Positions 45,648 through 55,568 are shown, numbered from the stretch's first letter. The stretch: 64,000 bases of DNA from Clostridium facile (GCF_014297275.1 NZ_JACOQK010000001.1:2046001-2110000); one strand, 5' to 3'. Numbers and translations: made by a program. The notes: generated from the letters alone by a model not told the origin.

Positions 45648-46071
45648 TTTTACTTCATCCTCCTTTGATCTTTTGCCGACTCAAACGGCAATATCAAATG
45701 ATAAATATCAATTGATCTTTATATTCCTATTTTAAACGTTTGGAAACCAAAAGAACATGTGATTTTACGAAGTATTTCTTGTAATAATATGCTTTTTTAT
45801 TTTTAGAAATTAAACGTGTTATAAGAAAAAATTTCTATTATGTAAACTACAACGCTCAAATATTATTTTTATAAGAGGACTTAATAGTGGCAGCAGGACA
45901 CAAAGATGCAATAAAAATATGGGTTCGATCTATCAAGGCTTTGTAAAGTAACGATTATAACTTAAAATCGTTCCTATCTAGTAACTTCGCTTATAGTTCA
46001 AATCAATAACTGTTTTTCATTGAACTTCCAGGAAAATATAACAAGAAAAATCGTTTATCTTAATACCTTGG
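45648..46071. other. Intergenic region upstream of rhamnosidase 3
   Basis: AT-rich. It should hold the minus-strand promoter of the GH106-like gene. A short palindromic AAACGTTT (45734-45741) and a small GCCG/CGGC hairpin just before the ribosome site were noted; neither is strong evidence. No gene was seen. Confidence 0.4.
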
Positions 46072-46113
46072 TAAAAAAATAGACCCAACGGATCTTTACC
46101 CATTGGATCTATT
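46072..46113 (-). terminator. Terminator of thrS
   Basis: On the minus strand AATAGATCCAATGG pairs with CCGTTGGGTCTATT (complement of 46100-46113 and 46078-46091) using two G-U pairs, then five T. Pairing is better on this strand than on the other, which sets the direction. Confidence 0.85.
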
Positions 46114-46122
46114 CTGATTCCC

Positions 46123-48069
46123 TTATTGAATTGCTTTGGTACGGATTTCCTCGTTTGCTTTTTCAATGAACTCCTCTAAGCTCATAGCACCAATATCGCC
46201 ATCTTTACGAGAACGGACGGATACTACATTGTTTTCGATATCCTTATCTCCCACCAATAGCATGTATGGTACTTTTTCTAGTTGTGCTTCCCTGATTTTA
46301 TAACCAATCTTTTCACTGCGGTCATCTATTTCCACACGTTGGATGCCAGCAGCCTGTAGTTTTTTCTGAATTTCATAGACAGCATCCAGATGACGGTCTG
46401 CGATTGGCAACAGTTTTATCTGAGTTGGAGCCAACCACAATGGGAATGCGCCAGCATATTTTTCAATTAACAGGGCAAGGGTTCTTTCATAACAACCAAT
46501 GGAGGTGCGGTGAATGATATATGGATTTTTGGTCTGTCCATCCGCATCTACATATTCCATGCCAAACTTTTCAGCCAACATTTGGTCAATTTGAATGGTA
46601 ATCAAAGTATCTTCTTTTCCATGTACGTTCTTGATTTGAATATCCAGTTTAGGACCATAGAATGCAGCCTCGCCAATACCGATTTTATATGGAATTTGCA
46701 AGTGATTCAAAATGTTTTCCATTTTACCCTGTGCTTCATCCCATTGTTCCGGTGTACCAATGTATTTTTCGCGGTCTTCTGGATCCCATTTGGAGAAACG
46801 GTAGGACACATCTTCATATAATCCTAAGGTTTTCAACATAAAGATGACCAGTTCCAAACAGCTTTTAAATTCATCTTCCAGCTGGTCTGGCCGACACATC
46901 AGATGTCCTTCCGAAATAGTAAACTGGCGTACACGAATTAAGCCGTGCATTTCTCCGCTTGCTTCGTTACGGAACAAAGTAGATGTTTCGTTATAACGCA
47001 AAGGAAGCTCACGGTAAGAACGTTTTTTGCTTAAATATGCCTGATATTGGAATGGGCAGGTCATTGGACGTAACGCAAATACTTCATCGTCTTTTTCTGG
47101 ATCGCCTAAAACAAACATGCCGTCCTGGTAGTGGTCCCAGTGGCCTGATACTTTATATAAATCGCTTTTTGCCATAAATGGAGTTTTGGTCAGCAGCCAA
47201 CCCCGTTTTTGTTCTTCATCCTCTACAAATCGTTGCAGCAGCTGGATTACACGGGCCCCTTTTGGCAATAAAATTGGCAATCCTTGACCAATCAAGTCAG
47301 AAGTAGTGAAAAATCCCAATTCACGGCCCAATTTGTTGTGGTCACGTTTTTTCGCTTCTTCTACTGCTGCAAGATGTGCTTCCAGCTCACTTGCTTTTGG
47401 AAATGCTGTCCCGTAAATACGAACTAACTGGGTGTTGTTTGCATCCCCTCTCCAATAAGCACCAGTAGCAGAGGTCAATTTAAATGCTTTCACAGGAGAA
47501 ACACTCATCAAATGGGGCCCAGCGCACAAATCCACAAAATCACCTTGACGGTAAAAACTAATCGGTTCCCCTTTTCCAGCATGTTCCTGAATTAATTCTA
47601 CTTTGTAAGGTTCCTGCTTTTCTTCCATCAATTTGATTGCTTCTTCTGGAGAAAGGGTGAAGCATTCCAGTTCCAACCCAGATTTTACAATCTTCTTCAT
47701 TTCAGCTTCCAATTTTGCCAAGTCATCTAATGTGATAGCTGGTGTACAGTCAATATCATAATAGAACCCATTATCCACAGCTGGCCCAATTGCCAATTTT
47801 GCTTGTGGGTACAGGTGTTTTACTGCCTGAGCTAAGATATGGGAAGCAGTATGCCAAAATGCCTTTTTCCCTTCCTCATCTTCAAACGTTAAAATCTCTA
47901 CTTTTGCATCCTCCATCACAGGGGTACGCAAGTCGCAAATCTCACCGTTGATTTTTGCCACACATGCGGCTTTATACAAGCCCATACCGATACTTTTCGC
48001 GATTTCCGCAACAGAAATACCGGATTCAAATTCTTTTACAACATCGCCTTTTAATGTTACCTGAATCAT
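46123..48069 (-). CDS. thrS: Threonyl-tRNA synthetase
   Basis: 648 residues, full length. The N-terminal TGS domain (1 to about 62) is followed by the editing domain with HTASHILAQAVKHLYP and DFVDLCAGPHL, the class II core with motif 2 (TSTLFRNEASGEMHGLIRVR) and IHRTSIGCYERTLALLIE (motif 3), and the anticodon-binding domain with IDDRSEKIGYKIREAQ. It charges tRNA-Thr. It is controlled by the T-box leader upstream and is monocistronic. Confidence 0.98.
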   Translation of the reverse strand: MIQVTLKGDVVKEFESGISVAEIAKSIGMGLYKAACVAKINGEICDLRTPVMEDAKVEILTFEDEEGKKAFWHTASHILAQAVKHLYPQAKLAIGPAVDNGFYYDIDCTPAITLDDLAKLEAEMKKIVKSGLELECFTLSPEEAIKLMEEKQEPYKVELIQEHAGKGEPISFYRQGDFVDLCAGPHLMSVSPVKAFKLTSATGAYWRGDANNTQLVRIYGTAFPKASELEAHLAAVEEAKKRDHNKLGRELGFFTTSDLIGQGLPILLPKGARVIQLLQRFVEDEEQKRGWLLTKTPFMAKSDLYKVSGHWDHYQDGMFVLGDPEKDDEVFALRPMTCPFQYQAYLSKKRSYRELPLRYNETSTLFRNEASGEMHGLIRVRQFTISEGHLMCRPDQLEDEFKSCLELVIFMLKTLGLYEDVSYRFSKWDPEDREKYIGTPEQWDEAQGKMENILNHLQIPYKIGIGEAAFYGPKLDIQIKNVHGKEDTLITIQIDQMLAEKFGMEYVDADGQTKNPYIIHRTSIGCYERTLALLIEKYAGAFPLWLAPTQIKLLPIADRHLDAVYEIQKKLQAAGIQRVEIDDRSEKIGYKIREAQLEKVPYMLLVGDKDIENNVVSVRSRKDGDIGAMSLEEFIEKANEEIRTKAIQ

Positions 48070-48097
48070 TTACTCAAGTCCTTTCTTATTGATTACC

Positions 48098-48342
48098 AAA
48101 ACAAAAAAGCTTCATCCCAATTATGGGATGAAGCTAATTACTCCACGGTTCCACCCAAATTGCACCTAATAACAGATGCCACTTGTATGCCAAAATAACG
48201 GTTGGCTACCGATGTGGTTCACCACACGCTCCGAGGTGGTATGCTTTACTACTATCTGTTTACCGCTTTCAGCCGGGTGGCGGTAATTCTCTTCTCCAAA
48301 CGCCTGTAATAAAGCCGTCCTCATCAACGTTTTTGTTTTATT
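48098..48342 (-). promoter_or_regulatory. T-box leader (Thr) controlling thrS
   Basis: On the minus strand the T-box core GGGTGGAACCGTGGAG (complement of 48141-48156) is followed by the terminator stem GCTTCATCCC / GGGATGAAGC (complement of about 48109-48134) and six T. Stem I elements GATGAGGA and AGAGA are present. The candidate specifier in GCATACCACC reads ACC (Thr), which fits thrS. Confidence 0.93.
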
Positions 48343-48348
48343 GATTTT

Positions 48349-48377
48349 ATACTAGCACGAAATAAAATGGTTGTCAA
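48349..48377 (-). promoter_or_regulatory. Promoter of the thrS T-box transcript
   Basis: On the minus strand TTGACA (complement of 48372-48377), 17 bases, TAGTAT (complement of 48349-48354). Confidence 0.85.
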
Positions 48378-48543
48378 CCCCATATTTTTATCATCATACG
48401 GTTTTTACAGAACCTATTTTGTAAATAAATCTATCATTTTATATTCTTGAAAAAATTAATAAGCCTTTGTCATTTATCAAAAAATCTTGCGTTTTTTCGA
48501 TTGTTAACCTTATATGTTTCCCACCATCATCCAATCAAAATTT

Positions 48544-50577
48544 TTATAATGCGGTTTCTTTTTCTTGGAACAGCCGTTCAATTAGCCATTTTAAACCTTG
48601 ATGTTCCGGGGAATAAAACCCGGGATCATCCCGCACCAATTGTTGTGCTAAAGCCTGGGTAGTTTCCAATGTTTTCATATCTTCTACCATATTTGCCAGT
48701 TTAAAATTGACCATACCGTGCTGGCGTTTACCAAAAAAGTCTCCTGGTCCCCGCTGTTTTAAATCCTGTTCCGCAATCTGGAAGCCATTGGTAGTTTTAC
48801 ACATAGTATCCAGACGCTGTCGGTTTTCCGGTGTGTTTAAGCCAGAAACCAAAATACAGTAAGATTTCTCGGTACCACGTCCAACACGCCCACGTAATTG
48901 GTGCATTTGGGATAACCCAAACAGTTCGGCATTCTCGATCATCATCACCACCGCATTGGGGACATCCACCCCAACTTCTACTACAGTAGTAGAAATTAGT
49001 AATTGCAGTTTTCCCTGCTTAAATTGGTTCATAATATCATCTTTTTCCTGGGCTGCCAATTTTCCATGTAAAATTCCAATGGTATGATCCTTTAAACAGG
49101 TTTTTTTTAGGTGTTCCCCATAAGCCACAACATTGGCAGCATCCCGGTCGGAATCCTCAATCATCGGACAAACAATATATGCCTGCCTACCCTGCTCCAA
49201 TAAATTGTGGATAAACCCATAAGCCCGTTCCCGTTTGCTTGGAGGAATGGCAAAAGTATCAATAGTTTGCCTGCCTTTTGGAAGTTGGTCAATCACAGAT
49301 AAATCCAAGTCCCCATATAAAATCAACGCTAACGTACGGGGGATTGGGGTTGCTGACATGACCATAACATGAGGGTGATCCCCTTTACTGGCGAGTTTTT
49401 GCCGTTGTCCCACGCCAAAACGGTGTTGTTCATCGGTAATCACCAACCCTAATTTTTGGAACACAGTACTGTCCTGCACCAACGCATGAGTACCAACTAC
49501 TAGTTGGTAGCTTCCCAGTTCAATCCCCGATTTTACTGTATCTTTTTGTTTTTTGGTCATCGAACCAGTCAAAAGGCAGACATGGATACCCAATGGTTCC
49601 AATAAATTGGACAGGGTTTCATAATGCTGGGTTGCCAAAATTTCAGTTGGCGCCATCATAGCGGATTGAAAGCCGCTTTTCGCCATCAAGTAGCAACAGG
49701 CTGCCGCCACCATTGTTTTACCACATCCAACATCTCCCTGCACTAGTCGGTTCATTGGTGTTTCTTTCTGGAAATCCTCCACACATTGTTGAATTACCCG
49801 CAGTTGTGCATCTGTCAAAGTAAAAGGAAGCTGCTGTAAAAATGGGGATAAGTCTGTATCCTTTATTTGAACGGCTGTTTGTTCCAGCCCGTTTTGCCGA
49901 AGGAGCATCATACCAATTTGCCAAACCAACAGTTCCTCAAATACCAGCCGTTTTCGGGCAATAGCACACTCAAATTTATTTTTCGGGAAATGAATCTGCT
50001 GCATGGCGTAATTCCATCCACACAGATGATATTGTTCCAAAATCCATTTAGGGAACGGTTCCCATGCCTCTTTCGTCGCATAGGATAAAGCTTCTTTTTG
50101 GTTGGTAATAATCATTTTAGAGGTGAGCCCTTCAGTTAGAGGATAAATTGGTTGCATGGTCAACTGGCCCTCTGGCGGCAGAACTAGCGGTGAGTTCATT
50201 TCCTTTCGCACAAAATTCCCCGAAATTTTGCCGTAAAACAGATAATCATGGTCCAATTCCAAGCCCATGTAGGCATATTTGTTGTTGTAAATGGTAATAA
50301 CCATATCGGAGATTCCATCTGTTACAAATACCTTATACAGCACCAGGCCTTTCCGTATCCTCTGTTCTGGCTGCTTTTTATATACTCTGGCAAAAATAGC
50401 ACAGCTCTCCCCTATGATTGCGTCAGAAATCTGTTTGGGATGGGTAAAATCTATATAATCCCTTGGATAATAGGTTAAAAGGGAATAGACCGAAAGGACA
50501 CCCAGCTTTTCATACAGCTGGGCGCGCTTTACGCCTACTCCCTTTAAAGAATGGATCGGTTGTTCTAAAAATTTCAT
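48544..50577 (-). CDS. recG: ATP-dependent DNA helicase RecG
   Basis: 677 residues from the ATG at 50577, one base after the yloV stop; a longer in-frame start at 50622 overlaps yloV and lacks family similarity. The N-terminal wedge domain begins IHSLKGVGVKRAQLYEKLGV. Helicase motifs: Walker A GDVGCGKTMVAAACC, DEQHRFG box, VMSATPIPRTLAL, and QLRGRVGRG. RecG remodels stalled forks and Holliday junctions. It is third in the yloU-yloV-recG operon, an order also found in other Firmicutes. Confidence 0.96.
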   Translation of the reverse strand: MKFLEQPIHSLKGVGVKRAQLYEKLGVLSVYSLLTYYPRDYIDFTHPKQISDAIIGESCAIFARVYKKQPEQRIRKGLVLYKVFVTDGISDMVITIYNNKYAYMGLELDHDYLFYGKISGNFVRKEMNSPLVLPPEGQLTMQPIYPLTEGLTSKMIITNQKEALSYATKEAWEPFPKWILEQYHLCGWNYAMQQIHFPKNKFECAIARKRLVFEELLVWQIGMMLLRQNGLEQTAVQIKDTDLSPFLQQLPFTLTDAQLRVIQQCVEDFQKETPMNRLVQGDVGCGKTMVAAACCYLMAKSGFQSAMMAPTEILATQHYETLSNLLEPLGIHVCLLTGSMTKKQKDTVKSGIELGSYQLVVGTHALVQDSTVFQKLGLVITDEQHRFGVGQRQKLASKGDHPHVMVMSATPIPRTLALILYGDLDLSVIDQLPKGRQTIDTFAIPPSKRERAYGFIHNLLEQGRQAYIVCPMIEDSDRDAANVVAYGEHLKKTCLKDHTIGILHGKLAAQEKDDIMNQFKQGKLQLLISTTVVEVGVDVPNAVVMMIENAELFGLSQMHQLRGRVGRGTEKSYCILVSGLNTPENRQRLDTMCKTTNGFQIAEQDLKQRGPGDFFGKRQHGMVNFKLANMVEDMKTLETTQALAQQLVRDDPGFYSPEHQGLKWLIERLFQEKETAL

Positions 50578-50578
50578 C

Positions 50579-52213
50579 TTATTCCACCGAAACAATATAA
50601 TAATACACCGGCTGCCCGCCATTGATCATATTGACTTCCAAATGGTCCAATTTGGAAGAAACAGTTGCATATAGCTGTTCTGCCAACTGGTCAGTTACAT
50701 CCGCACCATAGATAATGGTAGCAAACTGGCTGTTCTTCTTACTCAATGTTTTGATTAATTTATACGCCGCTTTATTGATTTCTTTTTCTGTAAAGCTCAA
50801 TTTTCCATCGGCAATCGCCAAAATTTCGCCTTTTTTAATTTTATGGCCTTCAAAGTCAGAATCTCTTGCTGCAAACGTCACCTGACCAGTTGCCACATGG
50901 TCCAAAGCCTTTGTCATAGCAACACGGTTATCTGAGAAAGAGGCATCCGGGTCAAATGCCATCATGGCAGTAATCCCCTGTGGAATTGTCCTACTCTGTA
51001 ATACACATACCTTCCTATCTGCCAGTTTTACAGCCTGCTCTGCTGCCATAATAATATTTTTATTGTTTGGCAAGACAAAAACATGTTTTGCTGGAACAGA
51101 GTGGATCGCCTCTAAAATATCCTCTGTACTAGGATTCATGGTCTGACCACCACTTACAACTTTATCCACCCCTAAATCGACAAATAAATTCTGTAACCCT
51201 TGTCCAGCAGCGACAGCAACAAATCCAAATTCCACATCTGGATCTACCGCAACATATTCTGCCATCTTTTTCGCCTGTTTTGCCTGATGGGCTTTGGTCG
51301 CATGCTGATGGCGCATATTATCAATCTTCATATTGGTTAAATAGCCATACTTCAACCCTTCTTGAATCGCATTTCCAGGATTGTCCGTATGTACGTGGAC
51401 TTTGATGATCTCTTCGTCATCCACAACAACTACACAATCCCCAATCGATTCCAAATAAGCCCGCAAAGCAACTGGGTCTTGGGAAGATTGGCTATTACGG
51501 TTTACAATAAATTCAGTACAATAGGTAAAGGTAATTTCCCCTTCGTACTCCGCAGCAGGATTGTTCAGTTTCGTAGTGACAGCATCGGTTTCTCGCTCTA
51601 TTTTTACACCGTCTTTGATCACGCTTAACATTCCCTGTAAAATCACCAGCAATCCCATCCCGCCAGCGTCTACTACACCAGCTTTCTTTAAAACAGGAAG
51701 CATTTCAGGGGTTTGATTTAAAGCATCCTCCGCGGCAGCAACCACACTATCCAATAAAACCACAGGGTCATTGGTAGAGTATTCCAATTCTTCCGCTTTT
51801 TCTTTCGCCATTCTGGCAACCGTTAAAATAGTCCCTTCTGTTGGTTTCATCACCGCTTTATAAGCTGCCTCTACACCAGACTGCAAAGCATCCACCAGAT
51901 TATTGCTTGTCAATTCGTTCTGGTCTTTTAACCCCTTGGATATTCCACGGAACAGCAGGGACAAAATAACCCCGGAATTTCCACGGGCGCCCCGCAACAT
52001 AGCAGATGCCGTTGTATCCGCTACCTGGGATACCGTTGGATTTTCCAACGCCAATAAAGCTTCCGCAGCAGCCAAAGCTGTCATGGACATATTGGTCCCT
52101 GTATCCCCATCCGGTACAGGAAACACATTTAATTCATCCACACGGTTTTTTTGGTTTGCAATATGGTAAGCGCCAGAAATTACAGCGTCCTTAAAAATCT
52201 GTCCATCAATCAC
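50579..52213 (-). CDS. yloV: DAK2-domain fatty acid kinase-like protein (YloV/FakA)
   Basis: 544 residues. The N-terminal dihydroxyacetone-kinase-like ATP-binding domain has NVFPVPDGDTGTNMS (metal-binding Asp residues) and RGARGNSGVILSLLFRGI; a middle domain (VVVDDEEIIKVHVHTDNPG) and a C-terminal DegV-partner domain complete the FakA layout. FakA phosphorylates fatty acids presented by FakB/DegV proteins (family knowledge); no degV gene is in the window. It lies between yloU and recG, as in Bacillus. Confidence 0.92.
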   Translation of the reverse strand: MIDGQIFKDAVISGAYHIANQKNRVDELNVFPVPDGDTGTNMSMTALAAAEALLALENPTVSQVADTTASAMLRGARGNSGVILSLLFRGISKGLKDQNELTSNNLVDALQSGVEAAYKAVMKPTEGTILTVARMAKEKAEELEYSTNDPVVLLDSVVAAAEDALNQTPEMLPVLKKAGVVDAGGMGLLVILQGMLSVIKDGVKIERETDAVTTKLNNPAAEYEGEITFTYCTEFIVNRNSQSSQDPVALRAYLESIGDCVVVVDDEEIIKVHVHTDNPGNAIQEGLKYGYLTNMKIDNMRHQHATKAHQAKQAKKMAEYVAVDPDVEFGFVAVAAGQGLQNLFVDLGVDKVVSGGQTMNPSTEDILEAIHSVPAKHVFVLPNNKNIIMAAEQAVKLADRKVCVLQSRTIPQGITAMMAFDPDASFSDNRVAMTKALDHVATGQVTFAARDSDFEGHKIKKGEILAIADGKLSFTEKEINKAAYKLIKTLSKKNSQFATIIYGADVTDQLAEQLYATVSSKLDHLEVNMINGGQPVYYYIVSVE

Positions 52214-52230
52214 TTTTCAATCATCCTCCA

Positions 52231-52581
52231 TTATGCCTTCATCCCATCAATAAATACATTTACACTGGATACTGTAATGCCGGTAACTTCCTCCACAGCA
52301 TAACGTACTTTATTGATAATACTTTTTACAACAGCTGAAATATTCATACCATAAATAACAAGGATGTGCAAATCCACGATCAATTTTTCTTTTTTATACC
52401 GCACTAAAATTCCTTTATCCAAAGGCTCCTTGTGTAACAGTTTTGCTTTTAGTCCTTGGCGGTTATTGCAGTTGGACATTCCCGCAACCCCAAAACAGTT
52501 GGTAGCTGTATTGACAATTAAGTTGACTAAAAACTCGTGGGAGATATCAATCCATCCCAAATGGTTTTCCAATTTAATCAT
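52231..52581 (-). CDS. yloU: Asp23/Gls24-family envelope protein (YloU)
   Basis: 116 residues. Typical Asp23 features: an N-terminal ISHEFLVNLIVNTATNCFGV region and the later VDLHILVIYGMNISAVVKSI with VEEVTGITVSSVNVFIDGM. The ATG at 52581 is preferred to 52587 because AGGAGG is eight bases before it. First gene of the yloU-yloV-recG operon. Asp23 proteins lie near the membrane and influence envelope stress responses; the precise job is not known. Confidence 0.9.
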   Translation of the reverse strand: MIKLENHLGWIDISHEFLVNLIVNTATNCFGVAGMSNCNNRQGLKAKLLHKEPLDKGILVRYKKEKLIVDLHILVIYGMNISAVVKSIINKVRYAVEEVTGITVSSVNVFIDGMKA

Positions 52582-53044
52582 GAACATTCCCTCCTTATAA
52601 TAGGTGTCCTATTGAATACCAATATCAACAAAAACCTTATGGTACATTACAGTAATTTTCTGTTTCCTTTATGAGACAAAAACAAAATTATGATTCCTTA
52701 CAAATGGTCGAAATACACCCGTTTTTAGAAATAACCAAGCTTTGATATAACTTCTATCTTGATAGAAAACTAGGTGAAATAAAATAGCGACCGTATAAAG
52801 TTGCTTCGTATCGGGATCTTACATCTTCCTACGTACACTATAAAATTCATATCTAATAATACTCTCTGTACGAATACAATGCTGCTTTTATTGGGATGCG
52901 TCACAAATGTACCATAAGCAAAATAATTCCCGTTTGTAAACCACTTGATTTGCATTTCAATCATTTATTATTTTATATATTATACCATATGATCTATTCT
53001 TATTCAATCATTGCCTAAATAAAACCCCTAACTTTTCTGTTTAC
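52582..53044. other. Intergenic region upstream of yloU
   Basis: AT-rich. A 64-codon minus frame (52770-52964) lacks a ribosome site and is not believed. It contains the yloU promoter, not resolved by eye. Confidence 0.45.
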
Positions 53045-53078
53045 AGCAAAAAAGAGGAGGTACAATACCTCCCCTTTT
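53045..53078 (-). terminator. Terminator of spoVS
   Basis: AAAAGAGGAGGTA (53050-53062) pairs with TACCTCCCCTTTT (53066-53078) with one mismatch; the minus-strand product ends in a T6 tract. Confidence 0.88.
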
Positions 53079-53092
53079 ATTTTTAAGCTGAT

Positions 53093-53353
53093 TTATCTTG
53101 GCTCAACAATCATCTTAATTGCTGTTCTTTCTACCCCATCAATTTCGACATTACCAAATGCAGGAATACAAACCAAATCTACTCCTGTTGGAGCCAAATA
53201 GCCCCGAGCAATGGCAATTGATTTAACAGCCTGGTTGGTAGCCCCTGCACCAACAGCCTGAATTTCTACAGCCCCTTTTTCACGGATTACTCCAGCAATC
53301 GCTCCTGCTACTGAATTGGGAACTGATCTTGATGAAACTTTTAGAATATCCAT
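53093..53353 (-). CDS. spoVS: Stage V sporulation protein S
   Basis: 86 residues, the exact family size. The Alba-like fold is recognised by LKVSSRSVPNSVAGAIAGVI, GAVEIQAVGAGATNQAVKSI and the C-terminal AIKMIVEPR. In Bacillus loss of SpoVS delays spore coat and septation steps (family knowledge). AAGGAGGG precedes the ATG. It lies downstream of ymdB, as in Bacillus, with a gap of about 130 bases. Confidence 0.96.
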   Translation of the reverse strand: MDILKVSSRSVPNSVAGAIAGVIREKGAVEIQAVGAGATNQAVKSIAIARGYLAPTGVDLVCIPAFGNVEIDGVERTAIKMIVEPR

Positions 53354-53484
53354 TGCTAAAACCCTCCTTCATATAGTGTGCTAAGATTGTAAATTGTTTT
53401 AACCTATAGCGATGTTTTTTCTAATACTATAATATTATAATAATTTTATAAAAATTTCAATAGTTTGTTTATTGTTTTGTATCT

Positions 53485-54252
53485 TTACACTATTTTTAAC
53501 CGTTGAATTAAGGCACAATGACCACTTTTTTCCTCAATTTGCAGAAAAACAGCATTGATCATACAAGGAGTGTCCCTCACTTCAAACCGAGTTGGCAGAT
53601 GGGTCGTCATTTTCCTTACAATACAATCTGGTGCAACCCCTAAAATAGATTGGATTGGACCGGTCATCCCAACATCTGAGATAAAGCCGGTGCCTTGTGG
53701 TAAAATCTGTTCATCAGCGGTTTGTACATGGGTATGTGTCCCTAAAACTGCACTGACACGGCCGTCCAAATAATATCCCATCGCCCCTTTTTCACCAGTG
53801 GCTTCCCCATGAAAATCCACAATAATAATATTGGTATCCAGCTGTTTTAAGATTTCATCCACTGCTTGAAATGGGCAATTGTTAGCATCCAGATAAACCT
53901 GACCTATCAGATTAATCACCGCCACTGAAATACGCCCCATATCGTAAACGCAGTAACCCTTTCCTGGTACGCTAGATGGATAGTTCGCAGGACGTATAAT
54001 ATGTTCATGTTCTTCTAAATAATCGTAGATTTCACGCCGTTTAAAGGTATGGTTCCCCAATGTGATAATATCCACACCAGAATCAAACAAAAAATCAGCT
54101 GACTTTGGCAGGATGCCATTTCCTACAGCAGAATTTTCACCATTGGCAATTACCAGATCTACTTGGTATTCCTTTTTTAGATTGGATAATTTTTGACGGA
54201 TGATATTGCAGCCAGGTTGGCTGACCACATCACCAATAAATAATAAATTCAT
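53485..54252 (-). CDS. ymdB: YmdB-type metallophosphoesterase (TIGR00282 family)
   Basis: 255 residues from the ATG at 54252, where homologues begin (MNLLFIGDVV); a start seven codons upstream has no ribosome site. Metal-binding motifs: FIGDVVSQPG, NGENSA, GNHTF, VDFHGEATGEK and GTHTHVQTADE. YmdB hydrolyses 2',3'-cyclic nucleotides and affects biofilm and sporulation decisions in Bacillus. It neighbours spoVS, and the order is conserved. Confidence 0.94.
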   Translation of the reverse strand: MNLLFIGDVVSQPGCNIIRQKLSNLKKEYQVDLVIANGENSAVGNGILPKSADFLFDSGVDIITLGNHTFKRREIYDYLEEHEHIIRPANYPSSVPGKGYCVYDMGRISVAVINLIGQVYLDANNCPFQAVDEILKQLDTNIIIVDFHGEATGEKGAMGYYLDGRVSAVLGTHTHVQTADEQILPQGTGFISDVGMTGPIQSILGVAPDCIVRKMTTHLPTRFEVRDTPCMINAVFLQIEEKSGHCALIQRLKIV

Positions 54253-54391
54253 TTTACTTTGAATCCTTTCCATTTCTAATTCTACTGTATGAGTGAATTG
54301 TTGTATGTTTACTTACTAACAAGGATACCATATCTGAAAAAATTCTTCAAGGGAACCTTTTACAATGGTGAATGAAACTTTGTCTCCCCTA

Positions 54392-54449
54392 TTGACAAAT
54401 TCTATTTTCAGTTGTATTATTGTATTATAAGTTTAATACAATAATACAA
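54392..54449 (+). promoter_or_regulatory. Promoter and 16-bp palindromic operator of the GntR-ABC operon
   Basis: TTGACA (54392-54397), 17 bases, TATTAT (54415-54420). A perfect inverted repeat overlaps the -10: TTGTATTATTGTATTA (54412-54427), six-base spacer, and its exact complement (54434-54449). Expected target of the GntR repressor encoded downstream (autoregulation). Confidence 0.85.
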
Positions 54450-54510
54450 AGAGATCTCTTTTAGAGGTGAGCTTTCTGTGAAATAACTAGTAAATAAGGA
54501 GGCTGATCTT

Positions 54511-54873
54511 TTGAATCAAGTTGCATTTGATTCCAATATACCAATTTATCTTCAAATTATGCAGAAGATAAAACAATCCATTGTTGCTGGCGAATTAAAA
54601 CCAGGGGAACGCATTCCATCTGTCCGCGACCTTTCCACCGTTTTTGGTGTAAACCCTAATACGATGCAGCGTGCGTTGACAGAATTAGAAAGAGAAGGTT
54701 TGCTGTACAGCGAACGTACCTCTGGTCGTTTTGTGACAGAACATACTGAGGTGATCCAAACGATGCAAAAAACCTATGCGGAAGAATTGATCCAAAAATT
54801 TTTAAACCAAATGTACTCTTTGGGTTATACCAAAGAGCAGGTTGCCAAAATTATTATGGAGGTGAAACAATGA
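54511..54873 (+). CDS. GntR-family regulator, YtrA subfamily
   Basis: 120 residues. The winged-HTH domain has PIYLQIMQKIKQSIVAGELK, PGERIPSVRDLSTVFGVNPN and ALTELEREGLLYSERTSGRF, followed by the short dimerisation helices of the YtrA subfamily, which lack a ligand domain. The TTG start at 54511 follows AAGGAGG by eight bases. First gene of an operon: the ABC ATPase start overlaps its stop (ATGA). It probably represses its own operon through the palindrome at 54412-54449. Confidence 0.93.
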   Translation: MNQVAFDSNIPIYLQIMQKIKQSIVAGELKPGERIPSVRDLSTVFGVNPNTMQRALTELEREGLLYSERTSGRFVTEHTEVIQTMQKTYAEELIQKFLNQMYSLGYTKEQVAKIIMEVKQ

Positions 54874-55568
54874 ATCCATTGGTACAAATCTCAAATCTAA
54901 ATAAATCTTATGACCGTTTTCCTGTACTGCAAAATTTAAACCTCACAATCGAACAAGGGCAGATTGTTGGTCTATTAGGCCCAAATGGTTGCGGCAAAAC
55001 TACATTGATGAAAATTATGGCTGGTTTAATCAACGATTATCAAGGCAACGTACTGATTGATGGGCATGCACCGGATCGGTACACCAAATCCATTGTTTCT
55101 TACCTTCCAGAAAAAACCTATTTATCTGATTCTATGAAAGCGGAATATGCCATTGATATGTTCCAAGATTTTTATCATGATTTTGATAAAAAGAAAGCCA
55201 TGGAATTATTGGAACGATTCCATCTTCATCCAAAACAGAAAATCAAAGCGATGTCCAAAGGGATGCAAGAAAAATTGCAGCTAATTTTAGTAATGTCCCG
55301 TGCTGCCCGGCTTTATATTTTAGATGAACCTTTAAGTGGTGTGGATTCTGCTACCCGTGATAGCCTATTAAACCTAATTCTAAATAATTATAATGAAAAT
55401 GCTTCGATTATTCTTTCCACCCACCTAATCAATGATGTGGAACGTATTTTCGATTCTGTAATCCTATTGGGATACGGCCAATTGATTATGCAGGACGAAG
55501 TGGACAATATTCGGTTGAAAACTGGAAAATCAGTAGATGAACTGTTCAGGGAGGTATTTCGATGTTAG
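54870..55568 (+). CDS. ABC transporter ATP-binding protein
   Basis: 232 residues. Walker A GPNGCGKTTLMK, signature-like MSKGMQEKLQL (the LSKGM form is usual in YtrB/EcsA-type ATPases), Walker B LYILDEPLSGVD and H-loop STHLIND. It overlaps the upstream GntR gene by four bases and the permease gene by seven. With the permease it forms an ABC-2-type exporter regulated by the GntR protein; such systems often respond to cell-wall-active agents (family knowledge), but the substrate here is unknown. Confidence 0.93.
   Translation: MNPLVQISNLNKSYDRFPVLQNLNLTIEQGQIVGLLGPNGCGKTTLMKIMAGLINDYQGNVLIDGHAPDRYTKSIVSYLPEKTYLSDSMKAEYAIDMFQDFYHDFDKKKAMELLERFHLHPKQKIKAMSKGMQEKLQLILVMSRAARLYILDEPLSGVDSATRDSLLNLILNNYNENASIILSTHLINDVERIFDSVILLGYGQLIMQDEVDNIRLKTGKSVDELFREVFRC

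Noticed and set aside
45734..45741. AAACGTTT palindrome as a catabolite-repression (cre) site
   Set aside because: The surrounding bases miss at least two required cre positions, so the match is too weak.
52770..52964. 64-codon minus-strand frame upstream of yloU
   Set aside because: No ribosome site and no similarity to anything recognised; in an AT-rich spacer.
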